Part shown: positions 8,208 through 17,897 of the stretch, in pieces
How positions within the stretch are numbered: the stretch's first letter is position 1
How the letters are laid out: the number at the start of each line of letters is the position of its first letter
Assembly (NCBI GenBank): GCA_036496605.1
Contig: DASXKV010000004.1
Location: 247,298-311,297 of the forward strand
Direction: 5' to 3'
Length of the DNA: 64,000 nucleotides
DNA from: Gemmatimonadaceae bacterium
Lineage (GTDB): Bacteria > Gemmatimonadota > Gemmatimonadetes > Gemmatimonadales > Gemmatimonadaceae
Program-made: the position numbers and the translations under genes
Notes under the pieces: model-generated
The model's input: only the letters and a program-made list of their open reading frames with translations
Database searches by the model: none
Told to the model about the DNA's origin: nothing

Positions 8208-9335
8208 CTACTGCGGCGGCTTTACGTCGGCGAGCGCACGCCTGACGAGGCGTACGGGAATTCCAGCCGCCGTCGCTTCGGCCTCGAGCTCGCGGACGGT
8301 GTAGACCGTCGGCGTGGAAGCCATGCGCTCGCTGAGCTCTCGAGCCGCGGTCGACTGCATCGCCGCCGCCCGCTCCAGGGCGAGCGCCGCCTCGCGCGGC
8401 GAAACGCTGCGCGCGTCGAATTCCCCAGTGCGCGTCAGCGCCGGCTCGGAGATACGCAGCGCCTTCTCGAGCGCGTCGGCAAGCGATTCGCCCGTCGGAT
8501 AGCGCGCGTCTCGATTCTTCTCGAGACACCGGTCGATCACCGCGGCAATCGGTTCGGGGACGCGCGGCGCGACGGACGCGAGCGAAGGCGCAGGAGTGTT
8601 GAGGTGCGCGTACAGGATTGCCGACACGCTCGGGGCGGCAAACGGTAAGCGTCCACTCAACAAGAGAAATCCGACGATCCCGAGTGCATAGAGATCGCTG
8701 CGCCCATCGAGCGACTCGCCATCGATCTGCTCCGGACTCATGTAGCTCGCCGTCCCGACGATGAGTCCATCTTGCGTCAGGGTCGGGCCGAACTCGACGC
8801 GGGCGATACCAAAGTCGGTCACGATCGCTCGACCCGAGCCATGCTCGATCATGATGTTCTCGGGCTTCACGTCACGGTGCACGACGCCACGCGCATGAGC
8901 ATACGCTAACGCCCAGGCGACTTCCCGGAGAAAGCGCACCGCGTCCGCCGCCGGCAGCGGACCCTGCGCGCTCACCCGCTCGGCGAGGTTCTCGCCCTCG
9001 ATAAAGGGCATTGCGAAGAACGGATGCCCGGCGAGCTCGTCGGCGCGAAAAACGGCGACGATATTCGGATGCGAGAGCCGGCCGGCAGTGCGCGCCTCGC
9101 GCAGAAACAGCTCGCGCAGCTCGGACTCGGCGGCGAGATGCGGCGGGAGCACTTTGATCGCGACGAAGCGATCGAGCCGGACGTCGCGAGCGAGAAAGAC
9201 TGCCCCCATTCCGCCACGGCCGAGCTCTCGCTCCACCGCATACTGCGATGCGAGCGCCGTCCACAGCTCGCTGAACTCCGAGCCGATAGTGGTGTGCGAG
9301 AGCGAAGAGTGCGGTGAAATGGGTGTCGACGTCAT
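8208..9335 (-). CDS. Serine/threonine protein kinase, PknB type
   Basis: 375 residues. The kinase domain (about 32-290) is complete: glycine loop GRGGMG (39-44), K61, HRDVKPEN (153-160), DFG (174-176) and the activation-segment end GTASYMSPEQ. There is no membrane segment and no PASTA, TPR or propeller sensor, so it is a short cytoplasmic Hanks-type kinase with an extra helical tail of about 80 residues. It is divergent from the phosphatase gene at 9499. Signals and targets are unknown. Confidence 0.9.
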   Translation of the reverse strand: MTSTPISPHSSLSHTTIGSEFSELWTALASQYAVERELGRGGMGAVFLARDVRLDRFVAIKVLPPHLAAESELRELFLREARTAGRLSHPNIVAVFRADELAGHPFFAMPFIEGENLAERVSAQGPLPAADAVRFLREVAWALAYAHARGVVHRDVKPENIMIEHGSGRAIVTDFGIARVEFGPTLTQDGLIVGTASYMSPEQIDGESLDGRSDLYALGIVGFLLLSGRLPFAAPSVSAILYAHLNTPAPSLASVAPRVPEPIAAVIDRCLEKNRDARYPTGESLADALEKALRISEPALTRTGEFDARSVSPREAALALERAAAMQSTAARELSERMASTPTVYTVRELEAEATAAGIPVRLVRRALADVKPPQ

Positions 9336-9414
9336 GCAGCTGCACCGAATGTAATCGCGGCTTTCCGCGCGATGTCACCGGAGGCGCGGGCGATACGCAA
9401 CCGTGAATGGAACC

Positions 9415-9430
9415 GTTACGCAGCGGTGAC
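9415..9430 (+). promoter_or_regulatory. Candidate two-unit Pho box
   Basis: GTTAC (9415-9419) and GTGAC (9426-9430) are exactly 11 bp apart and end 68 bp before the phosphatase start, a distance like that of the stronger boxes in front of pstS1, pstS2 and the porin. Only two units are visible, so chance is not excluded. A Pho-controlled alkaline phosphatase would be expected biology. Confidence 0.4.
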
Positions 9431-9498
9431 GCAACTCCGCTCGCGCGGCCGCCGGCGGCCGGCCATACCTCATGTCATCGCCAACCCGTTGCCTCCCA

Positions 9499-11088
9499 AT
9501 GCGCTCACGTCTTCTGGTCGTTCCTATCGCGCTTTTCGCAGGATCGTCACCGATCATCGCCCAACGCACCCTGCCCAACGAGAAACCCGCACTCGTCGTG
9601 TTGATCGCCGTCGATCAGATGCGTCCGGATTACTTCGCGCGCTTTCACGATCAGTTTCACGGCGGCTTCCGGCTCATACGCGACAGCTCGGCGTTCTTTC
9701 CGAACGCGCATCAGGAGCATGCGATGACGGAGACCGCACCCGGGCATTCAGCGATGCTCTCGGGACGCGAGCCGGTGCACACCGGCATCTTCTCGAACGA
9801 CCGCGGCGTACCCGACCCGACGTTTCCACTCATCGACGCTCCCGGCGTCGTCGGCGCTTCGCCGAGGCGATTTGTCGGCACGACGCTGTTCGATTGGATG
9901 CGCAAATCGGATTCGTCGACGCGCGTGCTGAGCGTGTCGCGCAAAGATCGCGGCGCGATACTCCCCGTCGGTCGCGCCCATGCGGACGTGTACTGGTTCG
10001 CGGCGGGACGGTTCACGACGAGCCAGTACTATGCGATGACGCTGCCGGCGTGGGTACGCAGCTTCGACGACAACCTTCGCGGCGACGCACTGCCACGACG
10101 ATGGACGCTGCTGCTTCCGGATTCGGCGTACGCCGAGCCGGACTCGATGCCGTGGGAGCACGACGGAGGCGATTTCACCTTTCCGCATTCGTTTCCCGAT
10201 GATCCCGTCGAGCGATTGCGCAAGCTGGAAGAATCGCCCTGGATGGATTCGCTCACCCTGGCCTTCGCGCTTCGTGGTGCAAATGCGCTCTCGCTCGGGC
10301 GTCGGGGCAGCACTGATCTCCTGTCCATCTCGCTCTCGACGACGGACAAGATTGGCCACACCTACGGTCCCGACTCGCGCGAGATGCACGATCACCTTCT
10401 TCGCCTCGACGGTTGGGTCGGTACGTTCCTCGATTCGTTGGGCAAGCTGGTACCGCGCCAACGGACGCTGATCGTGCTCACTTCGGACCATGGCATGACA
10501 TCGTTTCCGGAATACGTCGCCGCCGTGCGGCATCAATCAGCTGGGCGCATGAGTCTTGGCGCGCGGACGCAACGCACGGTGGCCGATCTCAAGGCGCGCT
10601 ACGGTACGTCGTTCGACTTTGCGTTCGATAACGGAATCCTCACGGCCGACGTTGCGGCGATGCGGGCGCGTGGCGTGAACGTCGACAGCCTAACGAAGGT
10701 GTTTGTCTCCGCGGCGAAGTCACTGCCGGGCGTCGCGCAGGTGTACACTCCGTCGGAGCTGGCTGCCGAACCAGCCAGCGACGCCGACGCCAATCGCTGG
10801 AAACGCAATCTTCCGCCGGAGATCGGGTGGCTGATCGTCACCGTCGCGAAGCCCAATTTCGTTTTCTCGGACAAGTTGAGCGGCGAGCATGGGACGATGC
10901 AGCCGGAAACAGTCGGCATTCCGATCGCCTTCGTGGGCCCAGGCATCCACCGCGGCACCTACGCGCGGGTGGTCAGGTCAGTCGACATCGCGCCAACGTT
11001 GGCTACGCTCCTCGGCGTCTCGCCCATGGAGGCGCTGGACGGCAAGCCCATTCCCGAGGTGCTCCAGGGCGGTGCGCCGAATCCATAG
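9499..11088 (+). CDS. Alkaline phosphatase/phosphodiesterase, PafA-like
   Basis: About 529 residues with a signal peptide (MRSRLLVVPIALFAG, cleavage near IIAQ). It belongs to the alkaline phosphatase superfamily: metal site IAVDQMRPDYF, nucleophile Thr in TETAPGHSAMLSG, then STTDKIGHTYG, TSDHGMT and a late GEHGTM histidine. This set resembles PafA-type and nucleotide pyrophosphatase-like enzymes that release phosphate outside the cytoplasm. The ATG at 9499 is preferred over 9472 because it puts the signal peptide first. A possible Pho box lies 68 bp upstream. Substrate range cannot be read from sequence. Confidence 0.85.
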   Translation: MRSRLLVVPIALFAGSSPIIAQRTLPNEKPALVVLIAVDQMRPDYFARFHDQFHGGFRLIRDSSAFFPNAHQEHAMTETAPGHSAMLSGREPVHTGIFSNDRGVPDPTFPLIDAPGVVGASPRRFVGTTLFDWMRKSDSSTRVLSVSRKDRGAILPVGRAHADVYWFAAGRFTTSQYYAMTLPAWVRSFDDNLRGDALPRRWTLLLPDSAYAEPDSMPWEHDGGDFTFPHSFPDDPVERLRKLEESPWMDSLTLAFALRGANALSLGRRGSTDLLSISLSTTDKIGHTYGPDSREMHDHLLRLDGWVGTFLDSLGKLVPRQRTLIVLTSDHGMTSFPEYVAAVRHQSAGRMSLGARTQRTVADLKARYGTSFDFAFDNGILTADVAAMRARGVNVDSLTKVFVSAAKSLPGVAQVYTPSELAAEPASDADANRWKRNLPPEIGWLIVTVAKPNFVFSDKLSGEHGTMQPETVGIPIAFVGPGIHRGTYARVVRSVDIAPTLATLLGVSPMEALDGKPIPEVLQGGAPNP

Positions 11089-11163
11089 TCGCGATGGGGC
11101 ACGAGTCTGTCGATTTTCGTCGTGCTCGTTCGACTTATGAACGAGCACTTGCGAGAGGAGACA

Positions 11164-11775
11164 ATGAACTGCGTAGCAGACAGGACCATATTGCGAATCG
11201 AGCGTCAGAGCGAGACTGCGCCTGGGGCGGAATCGACCGTCGTCGCGCTGATCGATTCGTCATACGATCGGCTGACGAGCGATAACGCCTGCGTCTTGTT
11301 GATCGACCATCAGATCGGGCCGCTCTGGGAGCTCGAGTTCGGCGAGGCGCGGCGACGCGTCGTCGAGCTGGCAAACACCGCGCGACGATTTCGTCTGCCG
11401 ACGATCATCACCGCGATCGGAATCGAGACACTCGGCCCAGTGATTCCCGAGCTGACTGCTGCCCTCGGGGAGGCACCGCATGTCGCGCGCAGAGCGGTGA
11501 ATCCCTGGGATGACTCGCGAATTCGCGGCGGGATCGAGAGCACCCGGCGAAAGAAGCTCATCGTCGCCGGTAGCGCCGCCGATGTCGGCGTCACGTTATG
11601 CGCGAAATCAGCGATAGCCGCTGATTATGAGGTCTACGTGCCTATCGACGCATCGGCGCACTTCAGCCATGCGACGTCGAGTTGGCTGTCGCGCGCGGGC
11701 GCGATCGTCACGACTGTTACGCTCGTGAGCAATGAGCTCGAAGGCCCTCGCGCGCGGCGTTTCTCGTCATCCTGA
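11164..11775 (+). CDS. Isochorismatase-like cysteine hydrolase
   Basis: 203 residues. Catalytic triad candidates of the family are visible: Asp in VLLIDHQIG, Lys in RRKKLIVAG and Cys in VTLCAKSA. Members hydrolyse amides (nicotinamidase, ureido or N-carbamoyl compounds) or isochorismate. A cis-peptide region is less clear. The start at 11164 is chosen for its GAGAGGAGACA ribosome-binding site; the frame is open to 11122. It stands alone between the phosphatase and the convergent cyclase gene (2-base gap). Substrate unknown. Confidence 0.8.
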   Translation: MNCVADRTILRIERQSETAPGAESTVVALIDSSYDRLTSDNACVLLIDHQIGPLWELEFGEARRRVVELANTARRFRLPTIITAIGIETLGPVIPELTAALGEAPHVARRAVNPWDDSRIRGGIESTRRKKLIVAGSAADVGVTLCAKSAIAADYEVYVPIDASAHFSHATSSWLSRAGAIVTTVTLVSNELEGPRARRFSSS

Positions 11776-11777
11776 TA

Positions 11778-12515
11778 TCACGAACCTGCAACGGCTCGCT
11801 TGCGGAGCACGGCGCGCGCCGGAGCGGCCTCGTGTCGGCCAACTTTGATCGGAAGGACGATGAGATCATAGTCTCCGGCGCTCACCGCGCCCAACGACAA
11901 GCCCTCCACAATGGGAATGCCCTTGCCGAGCAGAATCTGATGAGTGCGTGGCGCCTTTGCGCCAAATTGCTCCGCGGAGAGGTAGTCGATGCCGACCAAT
12001 TGCACACCAGCGTCCGCGAGGATCTGCGCCGCGTCAGGCGCGATATACGCGAAGTCACGATGGAACGTGGGTTGAGTGAGCCAGCCGTGGATCGAGCTTC
12101 GCGTTCGGAAGAGAACCCGCGGCGCGCCCTTCCAATCGTGTCGCGCGAGCTCGGCGGCGTCGATCGCTTGCACACCGTCGGCGATGTCGATGACGCGGGC
12201 TGGTCCGATCAGCCGATCGATAGCGACGCGATCGATCGATGCGCCATCGCGAATGAAGTGCATCGGCGCATCGATATGCGTGCCGCTATGGGCGCCGAGC
12301 GTGTACGTGGAAACAGTGACGAAGTCCCCTTTGCGCATGTCGCGAACGAAGTCGAAGCGCATCCCTGGGTCGCCCTCGTAGACGGGCGTCGTCGCCGGAT
12401 CGAGTGTGACGCTCACATCGACCCATTCCGAAGGCGCCGCGCCTAACGAGATACGATGGCCGTAGGCGACGGATGCCAACGCGATCGCAGCGACGCCGAA
12501 CACATAGACTCTCAC
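11778..12515 (-). CDS. Cyclase/kynurenine formamidase-like hydrolase
   Basis: 245 residues with an N-terminal hydrophobic stretch, perhaps a signal peptide. The metal motif HSGTHIDAPMHF is the hallmark of the cyclase family (Pfam cyclase), which includes bacterial kynurenine formamidase and other metal-dependent amide or lactone hydrolases. The GTG start at 12515 has AGGAG six bases upstream. It is last in a minus-strand cluster behind a GntP permease (17-base gap), which may point to a lactone or sugar-acid substrate rather than kynurenine; that is inference. Confidence 0.8.
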   Translation of the reverse strand: MRVYVFGVAAIALASVAYGHRISLGAAPSEWVDVSVTLDPATTPVYEGDPGMRFDFVRDMRKGDFVTVSTYTLGAHSGTHIDAPMHFIRDGASIDRVAIDRLIGPARVIDIADGVQAIDAAELARHDWKGAPRVLFRTRSSIHGWLTQPTFHRDFAYIAPDAAQILADAGVQLVGIDYLSAEQFGAKAPRTHQILLGKGIPIVEGLSLGAVSAGDYDLIVLPIKVGRHEAAPARAVLRKRAVAGS

Positions 12516-12532
12516 GGTGATTCTCCTGGAAT

Positions 12533-13888
12533 TCAGAGTGCGAGACTCAGCAACAGCGTGAAGATCAGGCCGGCCACGCCGATGATCGTTTCGGCAACGG
12601 TCCAGGTCTTGAGTGTTTGTAGCACCGTCATATCGAAGAATTCCTTGATGAGCCAGAAGCCGGCGTCGTTCACGTGCGACAGCATCAGCGACCCGGCGCC
12701 GGTCGCGAGCACGAGCAGTTCCGCGTGCGCGCCCGACGCGGCGGCAATCGGCGCGACGATCCCGGAGGCCGTCGTCATTGCGACGGTCGCCGAGCCGGTG
12801 GCGACGCGAATGAGCGTGGCGATCACCCAGGCGAGGAGGATGGGTGACGCATGCGACACGCGTGCGAGCTCGGCGACGGCGCGCCCGACGCCGCTCGAGA
12901 CGAGCACTTGATTGAAACCGGCGCCGGCGCCGATGACGAGGAGAATCGTCGCCGTCGGTCCGAGGCAGTCGCTGCAGAACTTCAGAACTTGCTCACGTGT
13001 GAAATGCCGTTTGCGCGCGAGCGACCAGAAGGAAAACAGGAGTGCCAGAAGCAACGAGACGATCGGGTTGCCGACAAAATGCAGCGTCGATCGGAGCGAG
13101 CTGTCCGGCGGGAGCCAGCTGTCGGCGGCGGTCGCGAGCAGCATGAGGATCACGGGAACGAGCACCGTGAAGAGCGAGGTCGCGAAGCCAGGAAGGGGCA
13201 ACGTCGCGTCGCCGGCGCTGACATCGCGCTCCGACAGCTGAATCGCCATCGGATTGTCCGCCGGCAGCGCGACGCGTTGTGCGACCCAGGCGCCGAAGAT
13301 CGGTCCCGCCAGCGCCGCGGTCGGGAGTCCAACGATCAAGCCGTATAGAATCGTGCGCCCCACATCGGCGTTGAACGCGCTCACAGCGAGCATCGCCGCC
13401 GGATGAGGCGGTAACATCCCGTGGACCACCGACAACCCTGCGACCAGTGGAATGCCGAGCTTCACGAGTGAGAGGCCGGTACGGCGCGCGATCGTGAACA
13501 CCAGCGGGATCAGAAGTACGAAGCCGACCTGAAAGAAGACTGGAATGCCGAGGATGAACGCGACGATCATCAGTGCCCAGTGTACCCGCTGCTCGCCGAA
13601 GCGACCGATGAGCGTCGTCGCGATGCGCGCCGCGGCGCCCGACTCGGCCATCACCTTGCCAAGCATCGTCCCGATACCGACGACGATCGCGATGAAGCCT
13701 AACGCCGTTCCAACGCCGTCCTGGAACGCTTTCAGCGTACCGGTGAGCGGCATCCCCGCGACAGCGCCCATCGCGAGCGAGACGGTAGTGAGCGCGATCA
13801 GCGGGTGCAGCTTGAATCGCGCGATCAGCACGATGAGCACCACCACCGCGCCGAGGGCATACAGGAGAAGGCGAGCGTCGCTCGTCAT
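12533..13888 (-). CDS. GntP-family gluconate/sugar-acid permease
   Basis: 451 residues, almost entirely hydrophobic with about 12-14 membrane segments. N-terminal KLHPLIALTTVSLAMG and later GMLPPHPAAM, VIGAGAGFNQVL and ATGSATVAMTTASG segments match GntP/GntT H+ symporters, which import gluconate and related acids. It lies between an aldose epimerase and a cyclase gene with short gaps, so it likely imports a product of the upstream glycosidase. The last residues (LLSLAL) end normally. Confidence 0.88.
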   Translation of the reverse strand: MTSDARLLLYALGAVVVLIVLIARFKLHPLIALTTVSLAMGAVAGMPLTGTLKAFQDGVGTALGFIAIVVGIGTMLGKVMAESGAAARIATTLIGRFGEQRVHWALMIVAFILGIPVFFQVGFVLLIPLVFTIARRTGLSLVKLGIPLVAGLSVVHGMLPPHPAAMLAVSAFNADVGRTILYGLIVGLPTAALAGPIFGAWVAQRVALPADNPMAIQLSERDVSAGDATLPLPGFATSLFTVLVPVILMLLATAADSWLPPDSSLRSTLHFVGNPIVSLLLALLFSFWSLARKRHFTREQVLKFCSDCLGPTATILLVIGAGAGFNQVLVSSGVGRAVAELARVSHASPILLAWVIATLIRVATGSATVAMTTASGIVAPIAAASGAHAELLVLATGAGSLMLSHVNDAGFWLIKEFFDMTVLQTLKTWTVAETIIGVAGLIFTLLLSLAL

Positions 13889-13916
13889 CGGCGACGTGAG
13901 TCTGTCGACCGAAGCC

Positions 13917-15074
13917 TCACCGAGTCACGCCGAATCTGAAGACCGTCCGCGACCGGTACGTGCTTCCCGGCCGCAACACGGTCGAGGGGAAGTTGGGGTG
14001 ATTCGGCGAATCCGGGAAATGCTGGGTCTCCAGCACCAGCCCGGTGCGGTGGCCGTACGCATGTCCGCTTTTTCCGATGAGCGTGCCGTCGAGAAAGTTG
14101 CCGGTGTAGAACTGCATTCCCGGCTCCGTCGTGCTGACGTCGAGCGTGCGTCCACTCGCCGGATCGACGACGCGTGCCGCATGCGTCAGCCCGGTGTCCT
14201 TGCGGTCGAGCACGAAGTTGTGGTCGTAGCCGCGGCCGAAACGGAGCTGCTCGTTGGGCGCATCGATGCGCGCGCCAACCGGTGTGGGCGTGCGGAAGTC
14301 GAAGGGAGTCCCCGCAACCGGCGTGATCTCGCCGGTCGGGATCAGTGTCGAATCCACAGGCGTGAACGCCGACGCATCGATCTGCACGACGTGATCGAGG
14401 ATGTCGCCCTGACCCTCGCCGTGGAGGTTCCAATACGAGTGCTGGGTGAGATTGAGAATGGTCGGCTCGTCCGTGGTCGCCTCGTAATCGACCTCGAGCT
14501 CGTCGTGGGTGTTGAGCGTATAGGTAACGTGCACCCGTAGCGTGCCGGGATAATTCTCCTCGCCGTCGGGGCTCGTATACCGCAGGCTCACGCCAGCGGC
14601 GCTGTCATTCGAGAACGACTCGGCGTTCCAGAGGGCCTTGTCGAAGCCGCGCCGACCGCCGTGCAAGCTGTTCGGTCCATTGTTGAGCGCGAGGTGATAC
14701 GTCTTGCCGTCGAGCGTGAATCGTCCGTGCGCGATGCGATTCGCGTAGCGTCCCACGACTGCGCCGAAGTACGGGTGCTCACGGACGTACCCGTCGAGAC
14801 CGTCGAAGCCGAGCACGATGTCGTCGCGGCGACCGGCGCGATCCGGAGTGCGCACGACGGTGATGATCGCGCCAAAGGTCATCACGTGGACCTCGATGCC
14901 GTGCGCGTTCGTGAGCGTATAGACGTCCACGGCGCGTCCGTCCGACAATCTTCCGAACGGCGCACGCGTCACCGTCACGGGCGACGGAGTTTCACTGCGT
15001 TGATGCACGGTGCACCCAGCGAGGGACAGAGTGGCGAGAGCAGCACGGATCGAAGAGGAGCGGAGTGATCGCAT
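13917..15074 (-). CDS. galM: Aldose 1-epimerase, exported lipoprotein
   Basis: 385 residues. The N-terminus has a lipoprotein signal with lipobox SLAGC (Cys about 21), so the enzyme sits outside the cytoplasm. The remainder is a galactose mutarotase: VGRYANRIA, NGPNSLHGG with the catalytic-region His, TQHSYWNL and the later GYDHNFVLD. It interconverts alpha and beta anomers of aldoses. The gene is three bases from the end of the GH2 gene, so the two are co-transcribed; mutarotation of sugar released by the glycosidase fits. Confidence 0.9.
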   Translation of the reverse strand: MRSLRSSSIRAALATLSLAGCTVHQRSETPSPVTVTRAPFGRLSDGRAVDVYTLTNAHGIEVHVMTFGAIITVVRTPDRAGRRDDIVLGFDGLDGYVREHPYFGAVVGRYANRIAHGRFTLDGKTYHLALNNGPNSLHGGRRGFDKALWNAESFSNDSAAGVSLRYTSPDGEENYPGTLRVHVTYTLNTHDELEVDYEATTDEPTILNLTQHSYWNLHGEGQGDILDHVVQIDASAFTPVDSTLIPTGEITPVAGTPFDFRTPTPVGARIDAPNEQLRFGRGYDHNFVLDRKDTGLTHAARVVDPASGRTLDVSTTEPGMQFYTGNFLDGTLIGKSGHAYGHRTGLVLETQHFPDSPNHPNFPSTVLRPGSTYRSRTVFRFGVTR

Positions 15075-15077
15075 CGG

Positions 15078-17888
15078 CTATCGGCGGAGAACGAACAGTA
15101 TGGTCGGGTCGATCGGGTAGCGTCCGAAGTTCGCGCCGTATATGGCGAGCCCTCCGGGGAGCGCCGAGTCGACGGAGAGCCTAACGATGATTGCACCACT
15201 ACGGGCCGCGTCGGCGAGTGCGTCCCCGGGAATGGAGACGCGAAGGAGCTGGCCGTACGAACCCGCCTCGTACAGATGGCGGTCGAGCGGCTGTGCGTGC
15301 CAGCTCAGGATGCCGCGCGAGTCGGCAGGATCGTCCGCGAGCTCGAATCGGGCGCCAGGCCGGCCATTCACCGTCACGCGTACCGCACTCGGAAACGGCG
15401 TCGTGCCGGTCATCGGATAGCTGTTCGGATTGCGACTCGGATCATGGAAGCCGCCGCCGCGCATGTAATCGTCGTTGCTCGAGGCGGTGGTGTCACGATC
15501 CTTTCCATTGAGGCGCTTCGATGACGCCTCGACGAGGAACGTCGCGCTCGCGACCTGATTGAGCGCGAGCTCTGCCGGCCAGGGAAGGCGATACTCGAAG
15601 TAGCCACTACCTGCGCCGTCGACCTTGAGGCCGCCGAGCACCTGCCATTGCTTGAGGGACCAGTGTGCATCGCTCACCGAGGCAGCCGGTACGCGGGCGA
15701 GGCGCACGCGCCGGCCATCCTCGAGCGTCGCCGACGTCGGCGGCTCGCCCTCGACGACGAATGTCGTGAAGTTCCGATTCAGGACGGTGCCACTCGCGTC
15801 CTCGAGCCGCACGGCCAACACCAAAACGGCCGGCTCGTTAGGCATGACCACGGGAAGCGGGTCGAGCGACGTCGACATCCATGGCCGATACGCGACGCGT
15901 CTAATGATCGTCGCGTATCTTCGCTGCTCGCCAAGCGCGTTCCAGCCGGTGAGCTCGGCACGAAGAGTCAGCGAATCACCGTACGCCGAACTACCGGTGA
16001 GGAAGGACGCGTAGAGCGGAACGTCGACGTGCTCACCAGGCTTCGACGCGCGGCTCAGTGAGGAGTCGCCGACGGCGAGATACATCGGTGAATGGAGATC
16101 GCGCAGCGACATCCCTTCCACGATCTGGCCGAAGCCGGTCTCCTTCGGCGAGCGATCGAAGCGCCAGTAGCCGTTCCACTCGTTGATGACGTCGTGATGC
16201 TCCGTGTAGAGCCAGCCCGCGAGCTTGGGATGGCGCCGAAAGGCGTCGATCGCGCGGTGATAGTCCCAACTCCAATCCACATCGCCCGTACTGCCCTCGT
16301 ATCCCCACACGTTGCCGAACTCGGAGTTGAGCATCGGCTGATGCCCTTCGCGCCAGCCCGGCTCGAAGTTCCACGTCGAGCCGGGAAACGTGCTGTCGCT
16401 GACAACGTCCAGATGGTGCGCCCATTCCCAGCCGGGCAGATACTCGTGCCAGGAGTCGAGGTCGGTCGCCGTGTGCCCTCGATGACAGCAGACCGAGTTG
16501 TCCTCGACGAGCCGCGTTGGATCGAGTGATTTCGCGAGCGCGTACACGGTCGCCACCTTGCGCTTCGCCTCGGGAAGGTAGCGCTCACGACCCTCGACCT
16601 GAGTCGTTAGGCCCCAGGTCTCGTTGAACATCACCCACGCAAAGACCGCGGGATGATTGTAGTCGCGGTCGATCATGCCCCGGAGCGCAACCTCGTGCTC
16701 GTGGAAGGCGGCGGAATCGGGCGGGCCCCACCAGTTCGGGACGTCGGCCATGATGAGAACGCCGAGCTTGTCTGCCCAGTACAGTTTGCGCGGCGCTTCG
16801 ATCTTGATGTGCTCTCGCAGTCCGTTGAGGCCAATGCGGCGCGCACGGAGAATCTCGTCGCGCAAGACGCTATCGGTCGGGAAGGTGTAGTACCCGCGCG
16901 GGTGATACGCCTGATCGAGCGCGAGCTGGAGATAGACGGGTGTCCCGTTGATCGCGACGTACGGATAGGTCGTGCCGGGCAGATCGACGACGCTGATCGT
17001 GCGCATGCCGAAGTAGGTCTGCACTCGATCCGCTACGACGCCCGTGCCCTCGACGCTGGCCGTCACGTCGTGCAGGAACGGATCCTCGAGCGACCAGCGG
17101 TGCGCGTTAGGCAGCGGCACGTCGACGTGGATATTCGTGGCACCGCGCGGGATGCGTTGCGTCACGACCGGCTGGCCGTCGCGATTCGTAAACGTCAAAC
17201 GCAGCGTGAGATCGCTCGGCGCCGGGTCGAGAAGCCGTGCATCGACGCCGACGCCGGAGAGATCGGAGCGCGGTGAGAAGTGTACGGCGTCGAGCGGGTC
17301 GCTGCCACGCGCCTCGAGATACACGGTCTGCCACATGCCGTGCGCCTGGCCGTAGCCCTGCTTGCCTTCGAGCTTGAACGGATGCGGGGTGTCGTCGACG
17401 CGAACCACGACGCGCTGCGACTCGCCGACACGCGGTTGTTTCAGCTCGAACGAGAATGGCGTGTAACCGCCCTGGTGCTCGCCAACCTCTCGTCCGTCGA
17501 CCCAGACCGTCGTTCGCCAATCGGAGGCGCCGAAGACGATGAACACGCGCCGGCCGCGCCACGTCTCCGGAACGCGGATCCCTCGGGCGTACCATCCGAT
17601 ATTGGCGCTGTCGGGGATACCGGAAAGCGGCGCGCCCCACGAGAACGGGACGAGAATCTCGTGTCCGGCTGGCACGTTGCCGTTAGGCCACCCGGCGCGC
17701 ACACCATCGTCTTTCGCGTCGAACGCGAAGCGCCAGCGCCCGTTGAGATTCACCCACTCCGCGCGCTCGAAATCCGGCCGTGGGTGTTCCGGAAGCGGAA
17801 TGGTGTCGCCGCGCGGCGGCTGCGCGGAAAGCGAGCCGGCGATCAGCGTTAGGCAGCACCAGAGGACTCGGTTTGTGTGACGCACCAC
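15078..17888 (-). CDS. Glycoside hydrolase family 2, secreted
   Basis: 936 residues with a signal peptide ending SLSAQ. Domain order is typical of GH2: sugar-binding jelly roll (about 35-195), immunoglobulin-like domain (about 200-300) and TIM barrel (about 300-600). The acid/base is E423 in FNETWG and the nucleophile E523 in NSEFGN. A C-terminal beta-rich region of about 300 residues follows. GH2 enzymes release beta-linked galactose, mannose or glucuronate. With the epimerase, GntP permease and cyclase downstream it forms a carbohydrate-use cluster. GTG start at 17888 (a second GTG at 17885). Linkage specificity is not evident. Confidence 0.9.
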   Translation of the reverse strand: MVRHTNRVLWCCLTLIAGSLSAQPPRGDTIPLPEHPRPDFERAEWVNLNGRWRFAFDAKDDGVRAGWPNGNVPAGHEILVPFSWGAPLSGIPDSANIGWYARGIRVPETWRGRRVFIVFGASDWRTTVWVDGREVGEHQGGYTPFSFELKQPRVGESQRVVVRVDDTPHPFKLEGKQGYGQAHGMWQTVYLEARGSDPLDAVHFSPRSDLSGVGVDARLLDPAPSDLTLRLTFTNRDGQPVVTQRIPRGATNIHVDVPLPNAHRWSLEDPFLHDVTASVEGTGVVADRVQTYFGMRTISVVDLPGTTYPYVAINGTPVYLQLALDQAYHPRGYYTFPTDSVLRDEILRARRIGLNGLREHIKIEAPRKLYWADKLGVLIMADVPNWWGPPDSAAFHEHEVALRGMIDRDYNHPAVFAWVMFNETWGLTTQVEGRERYLPEAKRKVATVYALAKSLDPTRLVEDNSVCCHRGHTATDLDSWHEYLPGWEWAHHLDVVSDSTFPGSTWNFEPGWREGHQPMLNSEFGNVWGYEGSTGDVDWSWDYHRAIDAFRRHPKLAGWLYTEHHDVINEWNGYWRFDRSPKETGFGQIVEGMSLRDLHSPMYLAVGDSSLSRASKPGEHVDVPLYASFLTGSSAYGDSLTLRAELTGWNALGEQRRYATIIRRVAYRPWMSTSLDPLPVVMPNEPAVLVLAVRLEDASGTVLNRNFTTFVVEGEPPTSATLEDGRRVRLARVPAASVSDAHWSLKQWQVLGGLKVDGAGSGYFEYRLPWPAELALNQVASATFLVEASSKRLNGKDRDTTASSNDDYMRGGGFHDPSRNPNSYPMTGTTPFPSAVRVTVNGRPGARFELADDPADSRGILSWHAQPLDRHLYEAGSYGQLLRVSIPGDALADAARSGAIIVRLSVDSALPGGLAIYGANFGRYPIDPTILFVLRR

Positions 17889-17897
17889 GACAACTTA

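Noticed and set aside
9372..10202. 276-codon frame over the phosphatase start
   Set aside because: Low-complexity Arg-rich product; the phosphatase frame has signal peptide and metal motifs.
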